A stretch of 64,000 nt of DNA, from contig JAQWJV010000016.1 of assembly GCA_029248185.1 (NCBI GenBank), forward strand, positions 20,542 to 84,541, read 5' to 3'. Below the pieces are notes generated by a model. It worked only from the letters and a program-made list of their open reading frames with translations. It was not told where the DNA came from and did not search any database. This document shows, one piece after another, positions 45,375-54,186 of the stretch (the first letter of the stretch is position 1; each line of letters begins with the position of its first letter). The position numbers were made by a program, and so were the translations under genes. The DNA comes from Flavobacteriaceae bacterium (GTDB taxonomy: Bacteria; Bacteroidota; Bacteroidia; Flavobacteriales; Flavobacteriaceae).

Positions 45375-47396
45375 ATGTCTTTCGCCCGATCTGTTCTTTA
45401 TCCTTTGGTAACTCTTTTTAGCATAGGCGGTGTTACCTCTTTTTATTATGAGATTAAAACAGCTTATTTAGTTCTGGGTTTAATCCTCTTATTGATCTTG
45501 CATTTTTTGCCCCTGGGAAGGGTTTCAAATCAGTTAAAAAGTGGCCTACTCTATTTTAGCTTTTTCGTCATGGGAATGCTTCATTTTCAAGAATTTTATC
45601 GACTTCCCGATGCACATATTCAAAATCAAGCAGAACTCCCTCCAAACGGTTTAAAAAGAATTAAAATCATTAAACCTTTAGGTACAAACTTTTTTTCTTA
45701 CACGTTTTTGGGAGAACTCAGGCAGTGGGAAGATGTTGGTGTAGAAGGAGAAATTTTGATTTATCAAACCAAAGACAGTTTGACAATCCCTTTCCAACGA
45801 GGTCAGGAAATTCTTACAAAAAACAGCTGCCGACCCATAGCAGACAACCTAAATCCAGGTGGATTTTCTTATAAAAACTATTTAAAAAACAGCAGAATAT
45901 ACCACCAAATACAAGTCAATGAAGACAATACAGTCTTTTATATTAAGGAACCAAGACCTCCATTTATTGATTTATTAAAACTTAGAGAAAAGGTCGAAGT
46001 CAAAATTGAAACTGTATCCCTTTCTAAAGAAAGCAAGGGAATGCTAAAGGCATTATTACTCGGAGAACGAAAAGCGATTGAGGATGAAATTCTCACATCT
46101 TATACTCAAGCAGGAGTCATTCATCTTTTAGCGCTATCAGGGCTTCATGTTGGTCTACTTGTACTGCTTTTGATGTATCTTTTAACGCCCTTGACTAAAG
46201 TAAAGTTCGGTAAAACCCTTCGCTTGATAATGATACTCCTCTTCCTGTGGTGTTTTGCTCTATTTGTTGGTTTAAGTGCTTCTGTTGTTCGTTCAGTCAC
46301 GCTTTTTACCTTTGTAGGTATCGGACATTATATCAATCAAGGAAAACACAGTTTCCATTATACAGTCCTTTCATTTTTTATTTTATTAGTCTGCCATCCT
46401 CCTTTTTTAAGAAATATCGGATTTCAATTAAGCTTTCTGGCAGTGATTGGTATCCTCTGGATTCATCCTTTATTACAACGCTTGTGGAATCCATCCCATA
46501 TAGTTTTAAGAAGGCTTTGGCAACTAACCACCGTTTCCATTGCTGCTCAAATCGCAGTTAGTCCCGTAAGTATCTATTATTTTCATCAATTTCCTAGTTT
46601 ATTTTTATTGAGCAACTTGATTATTCTCCCTTTTTTTGGATTCTTCTTGTCCCTTAGTTTGGTTGTGCTTCTTTCCATTGTTTTAGAGCTTACTATCCCC
46701 TTTCTTTTCCCGTTTTATGAAAAAGGTGTTTACACTCTGAATTCAATTGTCTTTTGGGTAGCTCAACAAGAAGCGTTTCTTTTTGAAAATATATACAACT
46801 CCCTTACTTCAACCCTTTTACTTTATGGCATTCTTATTTGTGGGGTTTTCTTTTTTATTAAAAGAACTTTTGCAAGGGGAACTTGGGTCCTGCTCTTCTT
46901 ATTCGCCTTTGTTTCAAATCTAGTTATTGAAGCTAAAAAAGAAAATGCGGTGAATGCCTTTTGGATTTTTCACAAACACAACGAAAGTATTTTAGGGCAC
47001 CAAAAGGGAGGTGTGCTGTATTATCATACTTCCCATGAGGGAAACTCCACTCGTTTACTCCTCAATTTCACAAATTCCCGCTTGATCAAAGAGAAAAGAA
47101 AACTCTTATTAAAAAATAGTTATGCTCAGAAGGGTTTTCGTCTTTTACTTTTAAGAGAAGTGCACGCCTATGGAATAAAACAAATTGCTCCTACTCATAT
47201 CCTTCTTCAAAAAAATATAAAATTAAACTTAGATCTCTTACTTGAAGACTATAAGCCCAAACTTATCATCGCAGATGGATCAAATGCCCCATGGTTTACA
47301 GAACGTTGGAAAAAAAGCTGTGCAAAATATAAGGTCCCCTTTCATGATACACGAAAAACAGGTGCGCTAAAAATTACCCTCGAAAGCGAGGAATAA
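45375..47396 (+). CDS. comEC: ComEC/Rec2-family DNA uptake channel protein
   Basis: 673 residues. N-terminal membrane segments and a DUF4131-type domain (about 60-190), then the Competence domain with LLALSGLHVGLLVLLL and the polytopic core (about 230-510). ComEC carries single-stranded DNA through the inner membrane during transformation. The C-terminal 160 residues lie where a metallo-beta-lactamase domain occurs in many ComECs, but I see no HxHxDH; it may be a degenerate remnant ending TRKTGALKI. The last 23 bases overlap the convergent thioredoxin-like gene. Confidence 0.9.
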   Translation: MSFARSVLYPLVTLFSIGGVTSFYYEIKTAYLVLGLILLLILHFLPLGRVSNQLKSGLLYFSFFVMGMLHFQEFYRLPDAHIQNQAELPPNGLKRIKIIKPLGTNFFSYTFLGELRQWEDVGVEGEILIYQTKDSLTIPFQRGQEILTKNSCRPIADNLNPGGFSYKNYLKNSRIYHQIQVNEDNTVFYIKEPRPPFIDLLKLREKVEVKIETVSLSKESKGMLKALLLGERKAIEDEILTSYTQAGVIHLLALSGLHVGLLVLLLMYLLTPLTKVKFGKTLRLIMILLFLWCFALFVGLSASVVRSVTLFTFVGIGHYINQGKHSFHYTVLSFFILLVCHPPFLRNIGFQLSFLAVIGILWIHPLLQRLWNPSHIVLRRLWQLTTVSIAAQIAVSPVSIYYFHQFPSLFLLSNLIILPFFGFFLSLSLVVLLSIVLELTIPFLFPFYEKGVYTLNSIVFWVAQQEAFLFENIYNSLTSTLLLYGILICGVFFFIKRTFARGTWVLLFLFAFVSNLVIEAKKENAVNAFWIFHKHNESILGHQKGGVLYYHTSHEGNSTRLLLNFTNSRLIKEKRKLLLKNSYAQKGFRLLLLREVHAYGIKQIAPTHILLQKNIKLNLDLLLEDYKPKLIIADGSNAPWFTERWKKSCAKYKVPFHDTRKTGALKITLESEE

Positions 47397-47916
47397 AACT
47401 CTTTTGGTATTTTTCAAAATCTTCTGGTTTTGAAAACACTTGATAATCTCCTTGCTTAATCATTTTGAGGTATAACTCAAGTTGTTGTGGCTTGAGGTAA
47501 CCAACAACTGGCATGATGGGATCGCCATTTTCACTAAAAAAAACCATTGTAGGATACCCTTTTACCCCCAAATACTGTGTGAATTGATGGGTTCCATTTC
47601 GACCCTTTCTGTTGGGGTCATACTTGGGATTGGTATATACCTGATCAAAAAAAATAATTTCTTCTTGACCTTCTGCATTGAATTTAACCGCATAAAAATG
47701 CTCACTGATGTATTTGGAAACATCTGGGTTTTGGAATGTATTTTTATCCAAGAGTTTACACGGACCGCACCAGTCTGTATAAACATCCATAAAGATTTTC
47801 TTGGGGTTTACTTTTTGAGCTTCTATGGCTTCTGCCAGTGTCATCCATTGGATTTGCTGTGCAAAAGAAAAAGAGGTTGATAAAATAGCAATTAGAAGTA
47901 AGGTTTGTTTTTTCAT
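47374..47916 (-). CDS. Exported thioredoxin-like protein
   Basis: 180 residues with a signal peptide (MKKQTLLLIAILSTSFSFAQ), then a thioredoxin fold with DWCGPCK (Cys50 and Cys53) and the cis-proline loop KGYPTMVFF. Being exported, it probably acts as a periplasmic thiol reductase or isomerase. A catalytic pair is present, but no domain shows its partner. It is the last gene of a minus-strand run with the POT transporter 28 bases upstream. Its 3' end overlaps comEC. Confidence 0.88.
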   Translation of the reverse strand: MKKQTLLLIAILSTSFSFAQQIQWMTLAEAIEAQKVNPKKIFMDVYTDWCGPCKLLDKNTFQNPDVSKYISEHFYAVKFNAEGQEEIIFFDQVYTNPKYDPNRKGRNGTHQFTQYLGVKGYPTMVFFSENGDPIMPVVGYLKPQQLELYLKMIKQGDYQVFSKPEDFEKYQKSFIPRFRG

Positions 47917-47944
47917 TCTCTAAAATATTTTTATGCTCCTTATA

Positions 47945-49303
47945 TTATTCAGAAATATTAATACTGTCTTCTGCACCATGGGTCAACCTTTTAAGGGGTT
48001 TTAACAGAAGTATAATTAGGATTGCAACAATCGTGCAAAAAATAAAAATTCCTGTGAAAATTTGTTTTTCACCTGCTGTTTCGGCAAAGCCCCCAATACT
48101 GGCTGCCAATTTATTTCCTAATCCTGTAGCTGCCCAATACAGTCCCATGATAGAAGCGGCATATTTCACAGGCGCCAATTTAGTGATAAAGGAAAGGGAA
48201 ACGGGGGAAGCGCAAAGTTCCCCAAGGGTGTGGAATAAATACGCAAGCACCAACCAATACATTGCAGATTTTCCCATTACTTCATAGTCCATTGCCGCAA
48301 ATCGCATAAACAAAAACCCCCAACCCATGATTAAAATACCTATGGCGATTTTATAAAGCGAGGAGGCCTCTTTTCCTTTTAATTTCCATCGCATCCAAAA
48401 ACTACCCACCAATACAGCAAGTGTGATGATGAAAAATGAATTTAACGATTGGAACCATGAAGCAGGAATTTCAATTCCTAAGAGCATTCGATCTGTTTTC
48501 TGTTTTGCATACAAATTCATCAATCCCCCGGCCTGTTCAAAGGCTCCCCAAAATACAATAATTAGTAAAAAAGAAATTAATAAAACCTTGACACGATCTC
48601 GTTCTATGGGAGTCAATTTTTGCTTTTTTAAAGCATTATCGGGATGGGAACTTTTCCCAATAAAATCTCCTACTCCAACTAAATATTTTTGTCCATAGGC
48701 ATAGGTTAGCTGACCGAAAAGCATTCCAATGGCAGCTAGGCCAAATCCATAATGCCAGTTATAGGTTTCTCCAATCCAGCCGCAAAGAATAGGTGCTGCA
48801 AACCCTCCAATATTGATTCCCATATAGAAGATATAAAAACCTAGATCTCTTCTTTCATCTCCCTTGGGATATAAGCCTCCCACCATACTCGATATATTTG
48901 GTTTTAATCCTCCCACACCAAGGATGACGAAGAAACACCCTAAATAAAAACTGAATTCTGTATCAAAAGCCAAAATTGAATGTCCAATACACAAAAGAAT
49001 CCCACCCCACATGACGGTTTTCTTTTGGCCTAAGATATTATCGGCTATCCACCCACCGGGAACCGATGCAATATAAACAAGCATAGTATACCATCCATAT
49101 AACATAATCGCCTCGGAATTGGTCCAACCAAAACCTGGATTGTCTGAATTGGTTTTCGCAACCAGAAAAAGAGTAAATAAAGCCCGCATTCCGTAATAGG
49201 AAAAACGCTCCCAGAGTTCTGTAAAAAAAAGAACGAAAAGACCAACGGGATGGCCAAAAACAGTCTTAGTGTTTGCGTTATTAATTGTAGCCTCAGAATC
49301 CAT
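47945..49303 (-). CDS. POT/PTR-family proton-coupled peptide transporter
   Basis: 452 residues, 12 or more membrane segments of the major facilitator superfamily. The POT signature is seen in the first helix (ELWERFSYYGMRALFTLFL, including the ERFxYYG proton site) and in YIFYMGINIGGFAAPILCGW. It imports di- and tripeptides with protons. It starts seven bases after dipeptidyl peptidase IV, so the peptidase and the importer for its products are in one transcript. Confidence 0.93.
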   Translation of the reverse strand: MDSEATINNANTKTVFGHPVGLFVLFFTELWERFSYYGMRALFTLFLVAKTNSDNPGFGWTNSEAIMLYGWYTMLVYIASVPGGWIADNILGQKKTVMWGGILLCIGHSILAFDTEFSFYLGCFFVILGVGGLKPNISSMVGGLYPKGDERRDLGFYIFYMGINIGGFAAPILCGWIGETYNWHYGFGLAAIGMLFGQLTYAYGQKYLVGVGDFIGKSSHPDNALKKQKLTPIERDRVKVLLISFLLIIVFWGAFEQAGGLMNLYAKQKTDRMLLGIEIPASWFQSLNSFFIITLAVLVGSFWMRWKLKGKEASSLYKIAIGILIMGWGFLFMRFAAMDYEVMGKSAMYWLVLAYLFHTLGELCASPVSLSFITKLAPVKYAASIMGLYWAATGLGNKLAASIGGFAETAGEKQIFTGIFIFCTIVAILIILLLKPLKRLTHGAEDSINISE

Positions 49304-49310
49304 ATAGTAT

Positions 49311-51464
49311 TTATAAATTTTCGAGGATAAAGTTAGTCATTTTAGAATAGAGGTGTTTTCGGGTATTGCCTCCATAAATACCGTGATTCTTGTCTGGATA
49401 AATCATCCATTCAAATTGTTTGTCCGCTTGGATCAACTCTTCTACCATGCGCATCGTGTTTTGAACATGAACATTATCATCTCCCGAACCATGAATAATC
49501 AAAAACTTTCCTTTGAGTTGATTTGCATAATTCAAGGGAGAGTTTAAATCATATCCTTCTGGATTTTCTTGTGGGGTACGCATGAAACGTTCAGTATAAA
49601 TCGTATCATAAAAACGCCAATTGGTAACGGGAGCTACTGCTAAACCCAAAGAGAAAACATCATTCCCCGTAAGTAAACAATGTGTTGCCATATGGCCTCC
49701 AAAACTCCAACCCCAAATTCCAATACGATTGGCATCAACAAAGGGTAGTGCTCCTAGTTGTTTAGCTGCAGCAATTTGATCCAAAGCCTCATATTTGACA
49801 AGATTGAGATAGGTGGCTTTTTTAAATGCTGCCCCTTTAAATCCTGTTCCTTTTCCGTCTACACAAGCAATGATATACCCTTGATTGGCCAAGGATTTAT
49901 GCCAAAGATCTCGTTCGTTTCCCCAACGATTGGCAACTTGTTGAGACCCAGGTCCTGAATATTGAAACATCAACATAGGGTATTGTTTAGAAGGGTCAAA
50001 ATCTGCCGGTTTAATCATCCACATATTGAGAGACGCTCCATTGATTTCAAGAGTCGAAAATTCCTTGTCTGAAAAACCAAAGGGTTGCAAAGTTTTAGTC
50101 AAGGTGTCGTTTTTCAAAATAGTATACAGTGGCGTATTCTTTCTTGTTTCATAAAGGGTATAAATGGGGGGCGTCTTTTCATCTGAATACGAATGAATAT
50201 AGTATGAACCCCCCACACTAAAAGTTGCTCCATTTGTGCCTTGGGTAGGCTGAAGCTTGCGCTTTCCTTTTCCTGATAATTTGATAGCATATAGACCCCG
50301 CTCTATGCTACTTCCCTCCACAGATTGATAGTAAATCTCTTTATTTTTGGGACTGTAATCAAAAAGCGCAGTCACTTCCCAATTTCCTTTTGTAATTTGT
50401 CTAATCAAACTCCCGTTTGTGTCGTAATGATAAATGTGATTAAAGCCATCTTTTTCACTGGTCCATAAAAAACTTCCGTTGGCTAAAAATTTTAAATTAT
50501 CGTGAATACTTACATATGTCTCTTCTTTTTCTTCAAGGAGAAGTTGTAATTTATTTTGCTGGGAATTCCAACGCCAAACCTTCAAGTCATTTTGATGCCG
50601 GTTTAATGTTTGAATGATCAAGCCATTTGCCCCATCCAAATAACTCATTCTTGGAACGTAATAGGGATATTCTCCCTCAAAGTGAATTTTATCCTTCTTT
50701 CTTGTATCCAATGTAAATCGATACGAGGTGATCTCTGAGTTTTCTTCTCCTGCTTTGGGATATCTGAATGGATATGGAAATGGGTAGACATCCTTCCCAT
50801 AGATATCCATTGAAAAAATAGGAACATTGGATTCATCAAAGCGCATATATACCAGTTCAGAGGAGTCAGGACTCCAATCAAAAGCACGAACAAAACCAAA
50901 TTCTTCTTCATAAACCCAATCTGTAATTCCATTGATGGTCTTGTAATCTCCGTCAAAAGTCACTTGAATGATGTTTTGGTTGTGAAGCTCTTTTACAAAT
51001 AAATTCCTTCTATAAACATAGGCTATTTTCGTTCCATCGGGAGAGAAAAGGGGTTCTTGAATTTTAGCATCTACGACTTTTTCAAGTGCCTTTGTTGACA
51101 AATCATAAATCCAATAGATGGCTTGTTTTGATCTTCTATAAATTTGATCTGATGCTGTTTCTAAAAGGATCTTTTGCTCCTTTTTAGAAAAAGCGTATCC
51201 TGATAAGCTTTTGACTTTCGGATAGGCTGCAGTATTGAATAAAACAACCCCATCATTAAGTTTTCCAAAATCATAACGAATTATGGCGGCTTGACTCGTA
51301 CCTTCTTTATCTAGAACAGTGTATTGCGTTCCATTTTTCATGGATCGGATGGACTCCAATCGCTCTGGATTATAGTCTTCTTTCCAAAGTTTATCTAACG
51401 AAAGAGAAGGTTTTTGTGCCAAACATAAAGAGGCAAAAAAGAAAAGAAAAACTATTTGTTTCAT
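49311..51464 (-). CDS. Dipeptidyl peptidase IV (S9B serine peptidase)
   Basis: 717 residues with a signal peptide (MKQIVFLFFFASLCLA). An N-terminal beta-propeller (about 40-460, including the DPP4-type Glu motif WVYEEEFGFVRAFDWSPDS) is followed by an alpha/beta-hydrolase domain. Catalytic triad: Ser in GWSFGGHMA (about 587), Asp in GSGDDNVH (about 664) and His in DKNHGIYGG (about 693). It removes X-Pro or X-Ala dipeptides from peptide N-termini in the periplasm or outside the cell. The POT transporter follows directly, giving a peptide-scavenging pair. Confidence 0.95.
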   Translation of the reverse strand: MKQIVFLFFFASLCLAQKPSLSLDKLWKEDYNPERLESIRSMKNGTQYTVLDKEGTSQAAIIRYDFGKLNDGVVLFNTAAYPKVKSLSGYAFSKKEQKILLETASDQIYRRSKQAIYWIYDLSTKALEKVVDAKIQEPLFSPDGTKIAYVYRRNLFVKELHNQNIIQVTFDGDYKTINGITDWVYEEEFGFVRAFDWSPDSSELVYMRFDESNVPIFSMDIYGKDVYPFPYPFRYPKAGEENSEITSYRFTLDTRKKDKIHFEGEYPYYVPRMSYLDGANGLIIQTLNRHQNDLKVWRWNSQQNKLQLLLEEKEETYVSIHDNLKFLANGSFLWTSEKDGFNHIYHYDTNGSLIRQITKGNWEVTALFDYSPKNKEIYYQSVEGSSIERGLYAIKLSGKGKRKLQPTQGTNGATFSVGGSYYIHSYSDEKTPPIYTLYETRKNTPLYTILKNDTLTKTLQPFGFSDKEFSTLEINGASLNMWMIKPADFDPSKQYPMLMFQYSGPGSQQVANRWGNERDLWHKSLANQGYIIACVDGKGTGFKGAAFKKATYLNLVKYEALDQIAAAKQLGALPFVDANRIGIWGWSFGGHMATHCLLTGNDVFSLGLAVAPVTNWRFYDTIYTERFMRTPQENPEGYDLNSPLNYANQLKGKFLIIHGSGDDNVHVQNTMRMVEELIQADKQFEWMIYPDKNHGIYGGNTRKHLYSKMTNFILENL

Positions 51465-51536
51465 GGTAAAAATGGTTTGTGAAGCAATTTAGTGAAATCT
51501 CAGCAATCCTACTTTTTTAAAGGGGTTCAAAATCTG

Positions 51537-51544
51537 TATCTTTA
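51537..51544 (+). promoter_or_regulatory. Candidate -7 element for the HMG-CoA reductase gene
   Basis: TATCTTTA matches TAnnTTTG at all but the last base and ends 11 bases before the ATG at 51556. Confidence 0.35.
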
Positions 51545-51555
51545 CCCAAAAAAGT

Positions 51556-52872
51556 ATGAGTAAGCGCATTGACGGGTTTTCCAAACTCAGTAAAGCAGAG
51601 AAAATTGATTGGATCACTAAAACTCATTTTAAAGATGCTCAACAAGCTGCCCAACAGTTGCGCTCCTATTGGAATTCATCGCCTACGGTTCAAACTCAAC
51701 ATGACGAGTTCATAGAAAATACTCTTACAAATTTTTACCTTCCTCTAGGAGTTGCACCCAACTTCTTGATAAACAAAACGGTGTATACTTTACCCATGGT
51801 TATTGAGGAAAGCTCGGTCGTGGCCGCTGCAGGAAATGCTGCCAAATTTTGGTTTGACAAAGGAGGATTTGAGGCTGAAGTTATTGACACCATTAAAGTG
51901 GGACAAGTCCATTTTCTCTATGCAGGTAAGCCTTCTTTTCTTCATTCTTTTTTTGAAAACAATAAAACTGCCCTACTGGAAGCCACAAAGCTTTTAACCC
52001 AGAATATGGAGCAACGTGGTGGAGGAATTGTAAGTATAGAATTAATTGACAAAACATCTGAGCTAGACCATTATTATCAATTACATGTTCGGTTTAAAAC
52101 GGCTGATGCGATGGGTGCTAATTTTATTAATTCTTGCCTAGAATGCTTAGCCCATGCCTTACAAGAACAAAGTCAAAAAGATATTTCTTTTACAAGACAA
52201 GACTCCGAAATAGAGGTGATCATGAGCATCCTTTCAAACTATGTTCCAGAATGCTTAGTTCGCGCTAAAGTTTCATGTCCTGTAAGTTCCATTCCCCCCC
52301 AAGAAGGTACCGATGGAAGTACTTTTGCAGAGAAAATTGTTCAAGCGATTGAAATTGCAAATTGTGAGCCCCATCGTGCCGTAACCCACAACAAGGGGAT
52401 TATGAATGGTGTTGATGCATTGGTTTTAGCCACCGGAAATGATTTTAGAGCAATAGAGGCCGGGGTTCATGCTTATGCAGCTCGCTCAGGACAATACACT
52501 TCTTTGAGTCAAGCCAACATTACAGACGGACAATTTACAATGGAGCTTAGCTTACCCTTAGCGATAGGAACCGTTGGAGGATTAACAAAACTTCATCCCA
52601 TGGTGGGCTGGTGTATGGAACTTTTGGAATATCCTGATGCTGAAACCTTGATGAAAATTGTCGCCGTAGCAGGGCTCGCGCAAAATTTTGCGGCTCTGCG
52701 TTCTTTAGTGACATCTGGGATTCAAAAAGGGCATATGAAAATGCACTTGTTCAATATTTTGAATCAGCTGCAGGCAACAGAAAAACAAAAAAAAGCAGCC
52801 CTAGTTTATTTTAAAACTCATACCGTAAGTGTTAATACCGTTGGTGATTTTTTAAATTCAAATAAGGATTAA
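51556..52872 (+). CDS. mvaA: Hydroxymethylglutaryl-CoA reductase (class II type)
   Basis: 438 residues. It reduces HMG-CoA to mevalonate, the committed step of the mevalonate route to isoprenoids. The catalytic residues line up: Glu84/85 in VIEESSVVAAAGNAAK, Lys280 in HNKGIMNGVDA, Asp296 in TGNDFRA and His393 in GHMKMH. DAMGANFIN lies at about 184-192. Class II features and use of the mevalonate pathway are usual in Flavobacteriia. It is followed after one base by a GHMP kinase gene. Confidence 0.95.
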   Translation: MSKRIDGFSKLSKAEKIDWITKTHFKDAQQAAQQLRSYWNSSPTVQTQHDEFIENTLTNFYLPLGVAPNFLINKTVYTLPMVIEESSVVAAAGNAAKFWFDKGGFEAEVIDTIKVGQVHFLYAGKPSFLHSFFENNKTALLEATKLLTQNMEQRGGGIVSIELIDKTSELDHYYQLHVRFKTADAMGANFINSCLECLAHALQEQSQKDISFTRQDSEIEVIMSILSNYVPECLVRAKVSCPVSSIPPQEGTDGSTFAEKIVQAIEIANCEPHRAVTHNKGIMNGVDALVLATGNDFRAIEAGVHAYAARSGQYTSLSQANITDGQFTMELSLPLAIGTVGGLTKLHPMVGWCMELLEYPDAETLMKIVAVAGLAQNFAALRSLVTSGIQKGHMKMHLFNILNQLQATEKQKKAALVYFKTHTVSVNTVGDFLNSNKD

Positions 52873-52873
52873 A

Positions 52874-53779
52874 ATGCAATCATTTTATAGTCATGGGAAA
52901 TTATTATTGACGGCAGAATATGCTGTCTTAAAAGGGGCAAAAGCCTTGGCAATTCCGTGTCAAAAAGGGCAACTTTTAAACTACACACCCCAAAACACAA
53001 AACTGCTTTTCTGGGAGAGTTTTGATCTTCATAAAAACTGCTGGTTTAGCGCCTCTTTTCAACTCCCTTCTTTTGCTATCGAAAAAAGTTCAGACTTGGC
53101 TATGACTCAAAAGTTAAGTGCCATTCTTATATCGGCAACAAAACAAAACAAACAGTTCTTAGCAAAGCATGGCGGGAAGGTACAAACCTATTTGGAATTT
53201 GATCGTAACTGGGGTTTGGGAAGTTCTTCAAGCTTAATCTCAAATATTGCCTTATGGGCCCAAGTTAATCCCTATCTTTTGTTGGAACAAAGTTTTGGGG
53301 GGAGTGGTTATGACCTTGCCTGTGCGCAATCCGATTTACCGCTCTTTTACACTCGAAATAATTTGCACCCCATCGTAGAATCGGCTCCTTTCGACCCTCC
53401 TTTTAAAGAATACTTGTTTTTTGTTTATCTGAATCAGAAACAAAGTAGTTTGGCAGCAATCAATGCTTTCGATTGGGCGTTAATCGATCAAAAAATTATC
53501 AGTAAAATCAATAACATTACCGAAAAAATAATGGAGTGTACCGCTCAAGATGCATTTAACACCCTCCTATTAGAGCATGAAAAAAGTATTGGCGCCATGT
53601 TAAAGCTGACTCCTGTACAAGACTTGTTATTTCAGGATTTCAATGGTGCAATCAAAAGTCTTGGGGCGTGGGGAGGAGATTTTATTCTCGCTTCTGGAAA
53701 TGAAGAAACTCCAAATTATTTTAAAAATAAGGGGTATGAGACGGTTGTCCCCTATTCAGAGATGATTTTCAAACCTTAA
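52874..53779 (+). CDS. GYDIA-family GHMP kinase, probably mevalonate pathway
   Basis: 301 residues. GHMP kinase motifs: FYSHGKLLLTAEYAVLKGAKALAIP at the N-terminus, ATP-binding GLGSSSSLIS (about 115-124), and GGSGYDLACAQS, the GYDIA-type motif that names this Bacteroidota family. It is coupled to HMG-CoA reductase, so phosphorylation of mevalonate or phosphomevalonate is the likely reaction; the exact substrate is not fixed. Its stop codon overlaps the convergent small gene by four bases. Confidence 0.85.
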   Translation: MQSFYSHGKLLLTAEYAVLKGAKALAIPCQKGQLLNYTPQNTKLLFWESFDLHKNCWFSASFQLPSFAIEKSSDLAMTQKLSAILISATKQNKQFLAKHGGKVQTYLEFDRNWGLGSSSSLISNIALWAQVNPYLLLEQSFGGSGYDLACAQSDLPLFYTRNNLHPIVESAPFDPPFKEYLFFVYLNQKQSSLAAINAFDWALIDQKIISKINNITEKIMECTAQDAFNTLLLEHEKSIGAMLKLTPVQDLLFQDFNGAIKSLGAWGGDFILASGNEETPNYFKNKGYETVVPYSEMIFKP

Positions 53780-54090
53780 ACCATCTTAAAAAACTGAAGG
53801 GTACGCCCATCGATCATGGCAGAAATTTTATTTTTATGGCAAATCCCCACAAAAAATTCTTTTCCTTTTTTGAATTCCAATAGGTTTTTTGACTTATTAT
53901 ATACTGCGGTAAAAACGTTTGTTTCCTCGGAATCTGTTTTATATTTCACCCAACCTTCTACCTCACTTTCTGAACTAAAAAATAATTTGTAATACGCTGC
54001 ATCAGACTCAATATTAGCATTGCATTTCCAAACGGAACCAACCCATTCTTTGAGGTGCCTTTTTTTAAAAAATGTTTGAAATAAATACAT
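53776..54090 (-). CDS. Small cytoplasmic protein of unknown function
   Basis: 104 residues if started at the ATG of MYLFQTFFKKRHLKE (54090); the frame is open to 54120. There is no signal peptide or motif. It is a mixed basic and aromatic protein with probable beta strands (AYYKLFFSSESEVEGWVKYK). It lies between a mevalonate kinase gene on the other strand and the ppiD terminator, where little else would explain an open frame. I do not recognise it. Confidence 0.5.
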   Translation of the reverse strand: MYLFQTFFKKRHLKEWVGSVWKCNANIESDAAYYKLFFSSESEVEGWVKYKTDSEETNVFTAVYNKSKNLLEFKKGKEFFVGICHKNKISAMIDGRTLQFFKMV

Positions 54091-54130
54091 GTCAATCGCC
54101 TTTTTATGGCTACAAAACAAAGTTCATGCC

Positions 54131-54167
54131 AAAAAAAAACCCTTCATTCAAATGAAGGATTTTTTTA
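54131..54167. terminator. Terminator downstream of ppiD, usable from both strands
   Basis: CCTTCATT (54141-54148) pairs with AATGAAGG (54151-54158). An A-run lies on the left and a T-run on the right. On the minus strand it follows ppiD by about 20 bases and should end that long operon. Confidence 0.8.
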
Positions 54168-54186
54168 CTCTTTAATAAGGCCTTAA

